64,000 nt of DNA from Clavelina lepadiformis (Eukaryota; Chordata; Ascidiacea; Aplousobranchia; Clavelinidae), in the NCBI RefSeq assembly GCF_947623445.1, contig NC_135243.1, forward strand, positions 7,318,501 through 7,382,500, in the 5' to 3' direction. Made by a program: the position numbers and the translations under genes. Under the pieces are notes generated by a model. That model had not been told where the DNA came from. It made no database searches and worked only from the letters and a program-made list of their open reading frames with translations. Shown one piece after another: positions 25,209 through 36,659 of the stretch. Numbering within the stretch: the first letter of the stretch is position 1; the number at the start of each line of letters is the position of its first letter.

Positions 25209-25698
25209 GGGGCAAGTTTTTGCAACTTTTTAAACAGCTTCCTAAATACTCAAAATTTATATAGTACGATGTTTTAGGCTGTTTTCAAGAACTCCATATT
25301 GCAACTTTTTGCAACTTATTTCTTTTTTACATGCAATTTTTTACTGCAACTTTTATTAGATATTGCACGAAATTGTATTTGGATCACCGATTTGAACTGA
25401 ATAGTGGCCTAAAAGCAATTGTAAAAATGACCTGGCCCAACATCAGCCCAGAACTGTGTGGGAAATTGTTAAATTGCCAAGCAACTTCATGCACTGCGTA
25501 ACGAAGTTTTAGCATTTTACACAAACTGTTGGCAAACAATCGCCATTTCTCCCCAGATAATGTTGGAAATATTTAGCGTTATATGTAAGTAGATCGCTTG
25601 GGTAAATCATTGTCGTTTAAAATGCTTGTGCATAAATGCAATTTTTGTTAAAGATGAATGCATATTTTTCACGATTACAATGCAACAAAAACTTGCCC
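25209..25698. mobile_element. TIR element (about 490 bp) with 11-bp near-perfect duplication
   Basis: The left end GGGGCAAGTTTTTGC mirrors the right end, which terminates in AAAAACTTGCCC. Flanks are TAATGGTTAGT (25198-25208) and TAATGATTAGT (25699-25709), 10 of 11 bases identical. Internal GCAACTTTTTGCAACTT repeats lie next to the left end. A duplication longer than 8 bp argues against hAT and may fit a Mutator-like (9-11 bp) element. There is no coding capacity. It lies between RECQL4 and XXYLT1. Confidence 0.6.
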
Positions 25699-26417
25699 TA
25701 ATGATTAGTAACTGTAAATACTATCAAAAACATATGATGATTACATAAAAAAGTTGGCAACAGCAACAGCACTACAATAAGTAAGCTTATATAAAATTAG
25801 AAGCAATATGAATGTAAAAACCAACAAGAAAGTACATCCATTCACTTTAGGTAAATCAAGCAACAAAAACAAAGCTTTCAGCCATTTTAATCAGTATATA
25901 CAGCAGTATTGTAATCTTACATTGATATAGATGGTGAGTTAAAGGCCGATTGGAAAACAATTGACTCTGTAATTGATTAAAAATTACAGAAAATTGATCG
26001 AAACACTGATTGAAAATAAAAGCATAAGAGCACTCACGCCGTGGCTGTGAAAATACGTTCTGTTTCTGAGTATGCATATCTGAAGCAACATGTCCTTAAA
26101 CATAGTTTTATGAAAACAAAAAGAAATTGTATAGTTCTTTATATACATACATAAAATTGTGTTATGCCCATTATTAACACGTGTGAATTCTTTGTAATTT
26201 AGCACACTGTTTATGCAGACAAGGGTAGGTAAATATTAACAGAGCTTTTCTCCAAAATAAACAACACAAACTGGTAAGTGTGGGTTTGTGACATTTTGAT
26301 ACACAAAACAAGTTAACGATTCCCTTGTCAAACACCAAGAAATAGTTTATAGTAGGCAGCAACAAACAACAATATATATAAATCACAATAACACATTGTG
26401 GCGGAATGGGTGAGCAA

Positions 26418-27662
26418 TTACTCTTTCGGGAAAGGAGTGTTACAGTTACCATGCCATATTTTAACAGTTTCACCACACTTGAAATAGTAATCGAAAACAT
26501 CTTCGAACCCTTTATTTCTCCACCATTCACATAGCTGTTTATTCCAGCCACAATCTAGGATGAAAAACAATTCTGATCGTTCAAAACTCAGGAGGGTGAA
26601 AAAATCTTGATCTCCTAAATGACCTTGGAAGGAGTATTTCTGCACAAGTTGCCCCATGACTTTGTTGTCAAGGTATGAATTGTAAACTTTGGATGATCGC
26701 AGGTGGTCAAGATGGAGGAGTAACACTCCGGAATTGAATCCAGGGTTTCCATCTGGAAGTTGACTGCCGAATTTTGTTCCTGGGTTCTCACGGCGATATT
26801 TCCACAAAACGTTTCTATAAACTGGCTGGTTTTCATATGCGATTCCGATAATATTCTCATGAGTGAAGTAGGAAAATTCATCCCAAATCTCACGAATGTT
26901 CACCATAAACTTCAGGTCAAGATCCACCTGAACTAAACGATGCACATTCTGTGGCAGAATTTTGTGAATAACTAGAGACAAATAAAACAATGCGTCATCG
27001 TAGTAGGCATTGTTTTTTCCATCTTTTCCCAGTAATGATTTAAATTTTCCGACTTCTGCTAACAGTTGGTCACCAAGCGTATTAATGTTGTGAAAATGTA
27101 CTTTCAATTTAAATTCTGGATGGTCGATGTGTTGTTGCAAATAATCCTCAACATAAGTGCGGCCATTTTCATCACAAATAAAATGAATATGCAAGACTTC
27201 GTCATCGTGGAATTTGGCAAGACTGAATAATGATCCGAAAGCAGTGTTAAACTTTTCTTTAAGTTTAGGATGTTCTTTCAGCCTTGTAAATAGAAACAAA
27301 AGATGAAAATCATTTTCAAATTCTTGAGCGTGTTTTATTGCTTGGTTTTTTGATACTTTAGCGTGTTTCTCTTCAAAGGTATCGTCTGGATATATTTCAT
27401 GCAAAGCAGCTTGACTGGATGATTTTCCATCCTTTATTCCCATCTTGCTTTCAGCATGGTAAGCAGCACGGCTCTGACTTAAAAAATCTTCACCGCTTGT
27501 AGCAAATTTGTAGAAAAGAAAAACAGTTGTTATGGCGGCTGCTACAAGAAGAACTTGCATGGGCTTGCTAGAAGTGAGCCTGAAGATCATGCTACTTGGT
27601 TTTGTCACTTGCTTTCTCTGAGGCATATTTTTCAGCAAAACAAAAGGTTTTAAAAACACCAA
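26418..27662 (-). CDS. XXYLT1: Xyloside xylosyltransferase 1, intronless
   Basis: A single uninterrupted frame of 414 residues (human XXYLT1: 393). It is a type II membrane enzyme: a basic N-terminus, then one hydrophobic segment at about 36-53, then a lumenal GT-A fold. The metal-binding acidic motif DLDLKF is at about 247-252, NPGFNSGVLLLHLD at about 307-320, HLGDQDFFT at about 348-356 and the C-terminal HGNCNTP at about 404-410. All are characteristic of the family. It adds the second, alpha-1,3-linked xylose to O-glucose-linked xylose on EGF repeats such as those of Notch, in the ER. The first ATG (27662) is used; Met13 (MPQRKQ) is an alternative start nearer the usual length. The absence of introns contrasts with every neighbour. 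It lies 1.56 kb upstream of the RECQL4 start on the same strand. Confidence 0.94.
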   Translation of the reverse strand: MVFLKPFVLLKNMPQRKQVTKPSSMIFRLTSSKPMQVLLVAAAITTVFLFYKFATSGEDFLSQSRAAYHAESKMGIKDGKSSSQAALHEIYPDDTFEEKHAKVSKNQAIKHAQEFENDFHLLFLFTRLKEHPKLKEKFNTAFGSLFSLAKFHDDEVLHIHFICDENGRTYVEDYLQQHIDHPEFKLKVHFHNINTLGDQLLAEVGKFKSLLGKDGKNNAYYDDALFYLSLVIHKILPQNVHRLVQVDLDLKFMVNIREIWDEFSYFTHENIIGIAYENQPVYRNVLWKYRRENPGTKFGSQLPDGNPGFNSGVLLLHLDHLRSSKVYNSYLDNKVMGQLVQKYSFQGHLGDQDFFTLLSFERSELFFILDCGWNKQLCEWWRNKGFEDVFDYYFKCGETVKIWHGNCNTPFPKE

Positions 27663-30600
27663 AAAGTAAAAACCTTAAATGTATACATATATATAAATAG
27701 TGTATTTATAAAAGACTGCATGTACTTAACTTTAAATTATAAATTATACAGGGTATTTAAAACATTATATTATATATCATATATATTATGTCAAATTATA
27801 ATATAAAAAAAATTTAATTCATACCTTTACCTAACACACTGATTTGCCTCCTGGTCAAAATTCTGTTTTGACTGACAGTTCAAACTTACACTCCACTTAG
27901 ACTTTGTGGGTGTCTAGTACATAGTAAAAACACAGCAAATGCCGTGTTGAAATTAACTGCCGATGTCTGTACTTTCAAGAATACTTTTACTGACTCAAAA
28001 TTATTGCAGAACTACCTACTTTTCACTTGTGACTTTGTATTTTCTAAAGGTAGTGTATTTTCTGAATAACTGAAACTTTATGTCCATGTTTTTATAAAAA
28101 ATGTTTTACTAAAAGTCCCAGACAAAGGTTATGCAAATTTCTCTTGATTAATTCTTTAAGTTAAAAGAACAGTATGCCTATAGAATTAAATTGTAAGTTT
28201 ATAGACTTAAAAAAAAAAATTATATACAAATTTTTAGAAGGAAATGTGAAATGAAAGAAAATCTGAAAGTTTTCTAAGTGTTAGTAAGTTATGTAAAATG
28301 AAATATATATGAAAATGATTACAAATTAAAAACGTAGCCGTACATCTGTAATTGTTTTGTCTTCATAAAACCTAATAACTTCAATAAAATTCAATAACAA
28401 TTTGCAATTATGGCTTTAAGTAAAACATTCACTTGTTAAAATAATTGCATTAGTTACTAACAAGTTTCAAATTCCTAAAAAAATGTTTTAATTACGTCTA
28501 AAAATCAAAGAATATATTTGGAATTAAACAACCTTTTGTCTGAAACAGGGGTGGCAAAGGATTCACGCATATATGGCTAAATGGGGTTAAAAAAGACATG
28601 CACTTAAACTGTTTAGTTACATAAGCAGGTGCCTAAAAACTCTTTCATGAAATATTAACAGCTTATGAAACTGTAAAAATATTTTGCAAATAATTTCATA
28701 TCAAAATTTAGTTTTTGGATTTAGGCACTTTTGTTTAAACGCGACGAAATGCTTCAAAATGATTTGAAGAAGTTGAGTTCAAGTTAAAGCAGAAGTTGTG
28801 TTTCTTTTACTTCTGCAATCCCACATCTTCTATTACATCATAACTCCTTTCCATTCATGGATTTCAGATCTTCATGTGGGAGTACAAAAGTACAAGAGTC
28901 GCCAGCGTTGTGCAATATATCTTATATACCCTACAGCATACGTGTCAAACTCCCGGCCCGTGGGCCACATCCGGCCCACTTTACAATAAAACTTGGCCCG
29001 CGAGATCATTGTACAGTATAGCTTACTATTTTCAAGCAAGAAACAAGATTATAACCAATCGCACAATACAGCAGCACGGCAGTTGCCTCATCATACGACA
29101 GAATAAATCAATTTATTCTAACGCTTGTAATTTAGGCTGCTTTTTTCGTTATTGTTTGTTAATTCTTTAATGCTTTTGCAAGGAGATGAAAGAAACATAA
29201 CGATGTAAGAGAAGAACAATCAAAAATAGCCCAGTCAAAAATATCAAAAATTTGGTTTTGTTTCGTCACCTGTTCCAATTCATGTACTTGTGTCATGAAA
29301 CGTTCAATCGAGTTTTATCCTTACGGCTCGCGGCGTTAAATAAGTTTTAAGTTTTGGCCCCTGTAGCAATTGAGTTTGACACCCCTGACCTACAGTATCA
29401 ATGCTAATGTATATATAATATCAGAATGTCGTTGTCCCTTTCATTGGCCCTGACCGTACCATCCATGCATAGTGATACTGATGATTGAACAGTTCCAAAT
29501 TCGGACAATACAATACAAAAGACCCTTACAACCGCCTTTTTTTATGTGGCAAGATTTTTTCGATCGCTTATGCTTAATAATGGAGATCATTGACTTGCTT
29601 CGATTCCTTCTTAAATTATAATCTTTCTGGGCATTGGATCGTAAAGACTTCGCTCAGGTGAGTAACCTATGGATTCCTTTACACACTAAAGAAAATATTT
29701 GAAGATATGTTGCCAAGCAGTTCTTATTTTACAATGGTTTGAATCTTACATATTGGACCTGTTTAATATGACGTCTAAATACATGGCCACAGGTCAGTGA
29801 AGCATGCGACATAAACTGCATAAGAATTTGCCTGTTATCTGGGGACTAGGGTGTTTTACACAGGCTAGGCTAATTTTGTTTTGCATGTCAAGCAAAGTAT
29901 AGCATAATCAACTTGAAGTAAATGTATGTCATATTATTAGGCCTATATGTTTACGCAAACTCTTAGGCATTTTACTTCGCATTCAATGCTGACCAGGTAA
30001 CGAGACCTCGTTTTCTTCGTATCGAACAAGTCTAATACATAGGATTCAAAGTTCAAACCGCTGTAATGATCGCGTGATGAGAAAGACTTAATTACTTTTC
30101 TCAGTTCGACGTTACGACTTACGAGGATAAAGAATATAGTTTAATGAAGAGAGTGACTATTCCGGTGAAATAGCCTAGTGGCAGCTTATAATGAAACCGG
30201 ATCTAGCATACAAGTGCACAACCAGATGACTTCACAATTTGTGTAGGCCAGCTGAGGACTGCACAGGAAAAAATAGTGACTGATAATAGTCCACAATTTT
30301 CATCATTGACTAATAAAATGCCACTTTCGTCCAAAAAAACACTCCCCACGCCTTATTTTGGTCCAAGTACCATAAACCTGCCTACATACAGTTCGCAACG
30401 CCTTTTTATGGCTAACTACGCACCACCGATGCATTGGAAACAATTATGGCTAAATAAAACCCAGTGTACGATGTGATTGGCGTTTACTTCGTTACAAGTG
30501 CAAAACAAGTGGCTTAATGTCATTCGTGTCACGTAATATATTCAGCCACTTGACACAGTCGGAGTTACCGGCTTAATAGTTGCTGTTACCGCGATAAACA

Positions 30601-31500
30601 CCACATTAATATTTAGATGGTGACATTTCGTCACTGTTTAAAACCTTTCTTATCCCTGCAATGCCATAATTTCATGAGTTTTTTACTAAATGCAAGGCTG
30701 TAAAAGGACAAAGGAACTTAAAAGTTTTCCCACGTAAGTACAGTAGGCCAAGATTTTCTTACAAATTTCATTACCCAAATTATTTTCCCCAAATGGTAAA
30801 GGCTTTTTTTAAATAATCCGGAAATGTCAACGCACACAAGTGCTACGAATATTTCATTCACTTTTCACAAAAAAATACGACATCTAGGCTAACAATCACA
30901 ACAAAAATGTTCAAGGTAGGTTTGCCTTGTTTGTGTTTTGGTGTTGAGGTAAAGCAAGTTTGATGCCATTTTGAGTTTGGGGTAGGGTCAATTACATAAA
31001 CATAATCTCTGGGTTGAGGTTGTTTGCACCCAGACTTACTTTCCTTGGACAATTTTTATTTTTTAGGTTGTGCCAGGGAATTGGAATTTTTATCTCTTCC
31101 TGCAACTTTCAATTTGACAAGCGTAACGAAAACTAGAGTCGCGAACATGTTTCCGCAAATGACTGTGGTAAAGTCGAATCGAATTGCATGCATAATTTGA
31201 GATCTGATGGCTGGTACAGTTTCTACAAATAAAGAGCTTCATGATTTAGCACACAAAACCAAGTTTTTGGAGAACTATGCATAAAGTATTGCGGCTAACG
31301 ATTACATGCAGGCAAACTAACTGGCCACGAAAAAGGAAGTTGAGAGAATTGAGTAGACCTGGAGTATATTTAGCCGGAAAGAAAAAAGTCTCAAAATAAG
31401 TTGGGAAGTATCCAACAATCCAACCAATAAAAGACAACTTTGCGGATGATGTCTTACACAAGTCTAGTAATACTTTCTTTTCAAACACCACACTGCAGAG
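27663..31500. other. Intergenic interval with one hAT-like element
   Basis: Upstream flank of XXYLT1, with a very AT-rich stretch (about 27676-27800, TATATA runs) followed by unannotatable sequence. The only defined feature is the hAT-like element at 28937-29387. Open frames at 28798-29170 overlap that element. No exon chain was found. Confidence 0.5.
28937..29387. mobile_element. hAT-like non-autonomous element (451 bp)
   Basis: The left end CATACGTGTCAAACTC is a degraded match to the right end GAGTTTGACACCCCTG. Just inside the left end is a CCGGCCCGTGGGCCACATCC block typical of ZBED/Buster-type hAT MITEs. Flanks are CCCTACAG (28929-28936) and ACCTACAG (29388-29395), 7 of 8 identical. There is no intact transposase. 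Confidence 0.8.
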
Positions 31501-33502
31501 ATGGACCCTTGGTTACGAAATTTCGCTTTCAAGAATGGTTTGCATGAAGCTTTCATTAAAGGGATTGAAGGTTTGTTGGCAATTCTGTTGTTTTTCCAGG
31601 CATTACATATGTGGCATTTTGTTTTGCGGCAACCGATTATTCCATTTTTATTGTAAAACTTCATAACTTGTGGGAGCAAAGTTATTAAACTTAAAACTTC
31701 TATTGCTGTTCAAAACAACTTAGTTTCAAAAGCTTTTTGCTCCGTTTGCAAGACTTCCTTGTAACTAATTTCGCCTGCCGGTAGTGAGTTACGCGTTACG
31801 TTTTTACTTCGCACTTGATCCCAGAGTGATTCCATGCGTAATCAATGATTCGTAGAAAAAGCAAAAACAGAGGACGACGACGACATTACACATAACGCAG
31901 TAATGCTTGAATTGCGTGCGATTGCTAATACAAAAAAAGCTTTGTAATGTAGCCAAGACTGTTTTATTTTGCAACCATGAACCGTTGCGAACTATTTTCA
32001 AGCTTTGCGACATTGTTATGAAGGAGACCGGAGGGGCATATTTTTATGTAAAACACTGATCAGTAGCATTACCAAAGCTAATTCAAAACGTTCAATATAC
32101 TCCATTTGCACATATGTCTGGCTGTTGTCCGGCCAAAAATGAATCGATTTACATTCTGTTGTACCAACACGAGGAACGAGCTCCGTGATATTAAATGATT
32201 AAATTACTTTATTATGTAAAAGTCGGTTTACGCAGCGTTAATTGGTGGTGTACACACTAAATTTTATTACAATAGATATAATATGCATTGTATTTGAGTA
32301 CTGTATTAGAGATTTAATGCTAACGTAAACTTAGTAAATTTTGCAACTTGTTCCAAAATTATAGCCCTTAGTTTTACGGTCAAAAATGTAAACCTGTCTT
32401 TATTTTTAAAAAGCAAAGTTTGTGATTACTGCACTGCTTTTGCGTTATTATATTTCATTACGTTGGTAACTGCCATGGCTACTGTAATACATACTATAAT
32501 AAAAATACATACCTATTATATATGTATTGTGTACAAGTTTGTAATTTGTATAGTGCTATATTTTGCGCAATTGAAATAATTTATCATAGTTTAAAAAAAA
32601 TATAGAGGATTTATAAGCGTTACCATTTTAACGAATAATTTACAATATGTGCACTTTGCAGTTGCCACAGTCACAGTACACGATCTGCCTTCATCTCTTC
32701 AAGAAGTTGGAACTAATATCAGTCCATTCAGTCTCAAAGACAGAAGACTTCTTGAAAGATTTTTTGGAACAGCGATGGAGCAGTTTTTGGTGGAGGTGAA
32801 CAGTGGTTTGTTGTGAGTTAGGATCTAACAAACAAGATTTTGTATTTTCATTGTGGCAGTGAAGCCCTGTTCAATTGCCCATATCCGAAAGCGATTCAAC
32901 AACCAAATGGCAGCCTTAAATAAATTCACAATGACGCCACTTCTGAAAAAGAAAAATCACGCAAACGAGGGGGAAGAAATGTCATTAATAGCGATCAAGA
33001 GGAGGATGGAAGTTATCAAAAAATTTCCTGGTGACGAACGCACTGCAAAGACTTTAGAAAAGTACCCATCATACAAGTTGAAAGAAAAGGTAAGTGTGAT
33101 TTTAACTGATATTTCATTAAGTTAAGCATAAAATTTAAACAACAGGCTCTACTTTTTGTCGTTAGTAAACATAAGATACAAAATCGTGTCAACGTTATTG
33201 TTGTAACGTTTTCTCTATTTTTGCAGTGCATAACCGACATTGCTATATTCTTTGGATATTCCTCTAAGGAAAACATGGTGAACAAGTGCCGGTTGCGATT
33301 TTGTAATTTCATCGAGGGAAGGTCATTGTGCTGTGAAACAGGGTGTGTATACCTAATGGAATTTTCCAAAGTTATGAACCAACTAGAAGCAGTTTCTTCT
33401 CCTAAAGAGCTATCTACTGTCATCAAGCTTATGAATGATGGAAGCGTAAAGCTCGTTAAAGATCGAAATCAGCCACATAAGTTGTGTGCAGGTACTAAAT
33501 GA
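31501..33502 (+). CDS. Unrecognised 239-residue protein, four exons
   Basis: Plus-strand exons: 31501-31570, 32662-32805, 32860-33089, 33227-33502 (TGA). Phases chain as 1, 1 and 0, with GT-AG borders, giving 239 residues. The acceptors of exons 2 and 4 are strong. The protein begins MDPWLRNFAF, has a basic central region with KKKNHANEGEE, and a C-terminal part containing IFFGYSSKENMVNKCRLRF with several cysteines. I see no signal peptide or membrane segment and recognise no domain. Exon 1 is the weakest: it is short, separated by a 1.1-kb intron, and joined mainly on phase. The donor of exon 2 (GTG|GTTTGT) was chosen because the alternative GAG|GTGAAC leads to a stop. No transposon ends flank it. 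Function is unknown. Confidence 0.6.
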
Positions 33503-34884
33503 GATCCGGGACCCGGATCAGTTGTTGTTGACCAATTGCAATTTGTTGATTTAGGAAAATCTGAAATTTTTTGTGTCTATTATCTCTGCTTTGTGTGCAT
33601 TTTATTCTGGATTTAGCATATCCTGCTGCAGGTAAAAAGTTGTGGGGCGATCGCAAAAATTGGTTACTTCTTCAGTTTTCAATTTTCCAACGTTGTGTGA
33701 ATATGGGTCATGTATAGCCTAATTACATTTTATTTCTAATTATGAATTCTCAAAGTTTTATTTCTTGTCCGAATGTCTTTACTTGTTGCATCATATGCAA
33801 TATACGGTTTTATTACATTAACCAAAATAATAATTTTAAATAATAATAATTTCGCTTGAATGTTTACATTACAGTATTTCGAAACGAGGAATGTTTGTTT
33901 GCCTTCTTTAAGTTTATTGTAAAAACTTTATTATTATTGCATTTGTAGCCTATATAGTTTTTAGTTGACTATATGCCATTTTCCTTAGTTTCGTTCTCGT
34001 AGCTTGTGGTAGACGGCATCAAGCCGATTGTGAATTTTGAAAGTAATCGCTTTTTCTTTTCTTTGACTTTTTTGGAAGGATACATAATTAAAATTTTGTC
34101 AGACTGGTAATTATGCATTTTGGTCACGTGATGTTCAAGTGCGACATTTCAATTGGCATGGATTAAGCCAGGGAATCCCAGGCTGGTCTAGGTTCTATAT
34201 GGGCGAGTATTTAGCCAGGTTTACATTAACTAGGACGCTCGCGGCTGAATATGGGGATATTCATAACCAAACACGATTGGAAAGGATTTAGTCGTTTCAG
34301 ACTAGTATTTAGCCGCAAGAAGGACTGTATTTATCCAGCTGGTAGTGGCTAAATACCGGGATATTCATAACCATTTTTTTGGAACGCATTCAGTCACTTT
34401 TTTTTCCTGTGTGGGGCCTAGTTTTACAAAGGCATCTTGCTGGTGGTGCTCTTGTATAGCCTAGCCTATTAGACTCATGAAACCATACCATTAACAGTCA
34501 ACAGTACGCTAGCCTATATCCGTTCTGTTTCAAGTACACTCGTACGCTATACTATTATAATCATGCCATGCAATATACAAAAGTCTGCAATACGTACTGG
34601 TAGGCTACTTGCTTGCCTTATCAAATGCTGCAGGCCTGCAGCGCAAACTGCGCGCTTTGCTTTCAGAACAGTGTGAACGCAAGGTGACGCTAAATTACAA
34701 AGTATTGAAACTAAATTATCAGTTTTAACAACACCGCAAAAAGACGCTGTTGTGCGCAAAAAGGCAATGGCGCAGTCAGCACTGTAATGACTTACAAAAA
34801 CACTTAAAACACCCCAGCACCAGCAAATAAGTACAATATGTTAATCAAAGCTTGGTAAATAATTAAGCATCTTATTGCTTAAGC

Positions 34885-35196
34885 CAAGGATGTCCAACCC
34901 GCGCCAACAAGTTTCGTCCAGCCCGCGAGGATAATAGCCACAACCTCCATTTTCGAAAAAACTTCACACAATAAGTCATATCTTTTCCACTATCGCACAC
35001 TTCCAATAATTTGGTCAGTTTTGTAATTTATATTGCTTAAAATGAAAATATAGCTTGAAATAAACTGCTTTTTGTATATAAAAAGCTAAAATGAATCTAT
35101 TTATTATTTATTTTTGTACTGATAAGTTGTATCTGACCCGCCAAGAATTATAACACACGTATTCGGTCCTTGAAGGAAAAAGGTTGGACACTCTTG
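34885..35196. mobile_element. hAT-like MITE (312 bp) with perfect 8-bp duplication
   Basis: The ends CAAGGATGTCCAACC and GGTTGGACACTCTTG form inverted repeats with a few mismatches. The duplication GCTTAAGC is exact at 34877-34884 and 35197-35204. An internal CCAGCCCGCGAGG block recalls the GC-rich subterminal blocks of the elements at 28937 and 46924. There is no coding capacity. Confidence 0.82.
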
Positions 35197-36042
35197 GCTT
35201 AAGCTATTATTCAACTAACAAAGCAAATGTACGGCCAACTCCACCCCAAATTTTGTTTTTAATGTCTTTGGTAAAATAAGCATGATAATAGTTACTTGAG
35301 TACTTGACTGTCGTAAAAATTATTGTAGGAAACGTGATTTATGACAAAATATACTTCTTAATATCAATGGTAAACATGAAATGACGTTTTTAATGTTATA
35401 CCATAGATCTCTGATGTCCTTAATAGGCTTTTAAAATATTGCTTATAATGTGAAATGTCTTACAGCGCGGAAATGCTAGTCTTTTCATTATCACGGGGTC
35501 ATAGCTTGTCACATTCATTATTGATGTTATACATCACAACGATCTTCTAATTAGTTCTTTATGCAAATCTACTGAAAGGTCATTGCAGTACACCAGGGTT
35601 GAAAGGTTTAATATGCAAATGCACAGTTATTTTATGAACAATATTGGATTCTCTGAGGTAAATAAAATGACGAGAAAACGATTCTGTGACTTACAAAACT
35701 TGTCGGTTATACACATCTGAATATAAAATCAGGCATAGTGAACATGAAATCTCGCATTTTGAACACCCTACGCCGGCTACGCGTAGTTATTGGTAATGAG
35801 TCTAATGACTAATGAGTAATGACAATGGTGAAGGTATAACATATAAATCGATTACTTGCAGCTTTGCTGGTATAACTTTTTAAAACAAGAGTTTATTGAT
35901 TTTACAACCATTATAGCCAGTTCTTGTGTGTGCATTGCACAAGGCTTGCCTTGCAAAAAATTATATTTAGCGTATAAGGCTATAGTCTTTAAAAATCGCT
36001 TACTCAAGCTATATAAAGTCTGTATGTCAAATCATCCATCAC

Positions 36043-36659
36043 CAGTGGTTGTCAAAGTAACCACATATACTGTATTACTTAAGTAGAAGTATTGTTACTC
36101 CCGAGAAAATCAATTCAAGTAGAAGTAGAAGTATTGCTGTTCAAAACTTCTCAAGTATGAAGTAGTTTGAGAAGTAGTTATCGATCTAAATTATGACGTT
36201 GTAAAAGCACAAATTACCACGAGCATGCTAAAAGCAATAGCCTACAACTGCTGGGAAATGCATAATTTTATGAAGCTAAATAGTTTCAGACATAGGCTAA
36301 TATTGTCCTTCGTCCGAACATTGTTACGTGAAATGCGTGAAAGTCAAGCTGTAGACTGCAAGTAAACGTTCTGTGCAGATGTGATTGCAAATGGAAATTA
36401 CTACAAATTATCTTCGTGCTAAAACATTGACTACTTTCTACTTCAGCATTTGGTGACCTATTAAAGTACTTTACTTTTGACTAAAAGCTACTTAAGTAAA
36501 AGTAGAAGTACCCATGAACAAAACTACAAAGTAAGTAAATAGAAATAGAAAAGAAGGAACTAAATAAACCAAAATAGAAGGAATAGAAGGAGCCAAAATA
36601 GAAGGAATCCATTTAAGTAGACAACTTAAGGAAAACTACTTTGTTACTGACCATCACTG
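36043..36659. mobile_element. hAT-like element (617 bp) with AGTAGAAGTA-rich ends
   Basis: The left end CAGTGGTTGTCAAAGTAACC and the right end GTTACTGACCATCACTG are imperfect inverted repeats. Flanks are TCCATCAC (36035-36042) and TCTATCAC (36660-36667), 7 of 8 identical. Subterminal runs of AAGTAGAAGTA on one side and TACTTAAGTAAAAGTAG on the other match the layout of widespread animal hAT MITEs. A short GAAGGAA tandem lies near the right end. Confidence 0.7.

Noticed and set aside
30160..30240. TAGCCTAGTGG A-box-like sequence suggesting a tRNA
   Set aside because: No B-box follows at tRNA spacing and no cloverleaf can be drawn.
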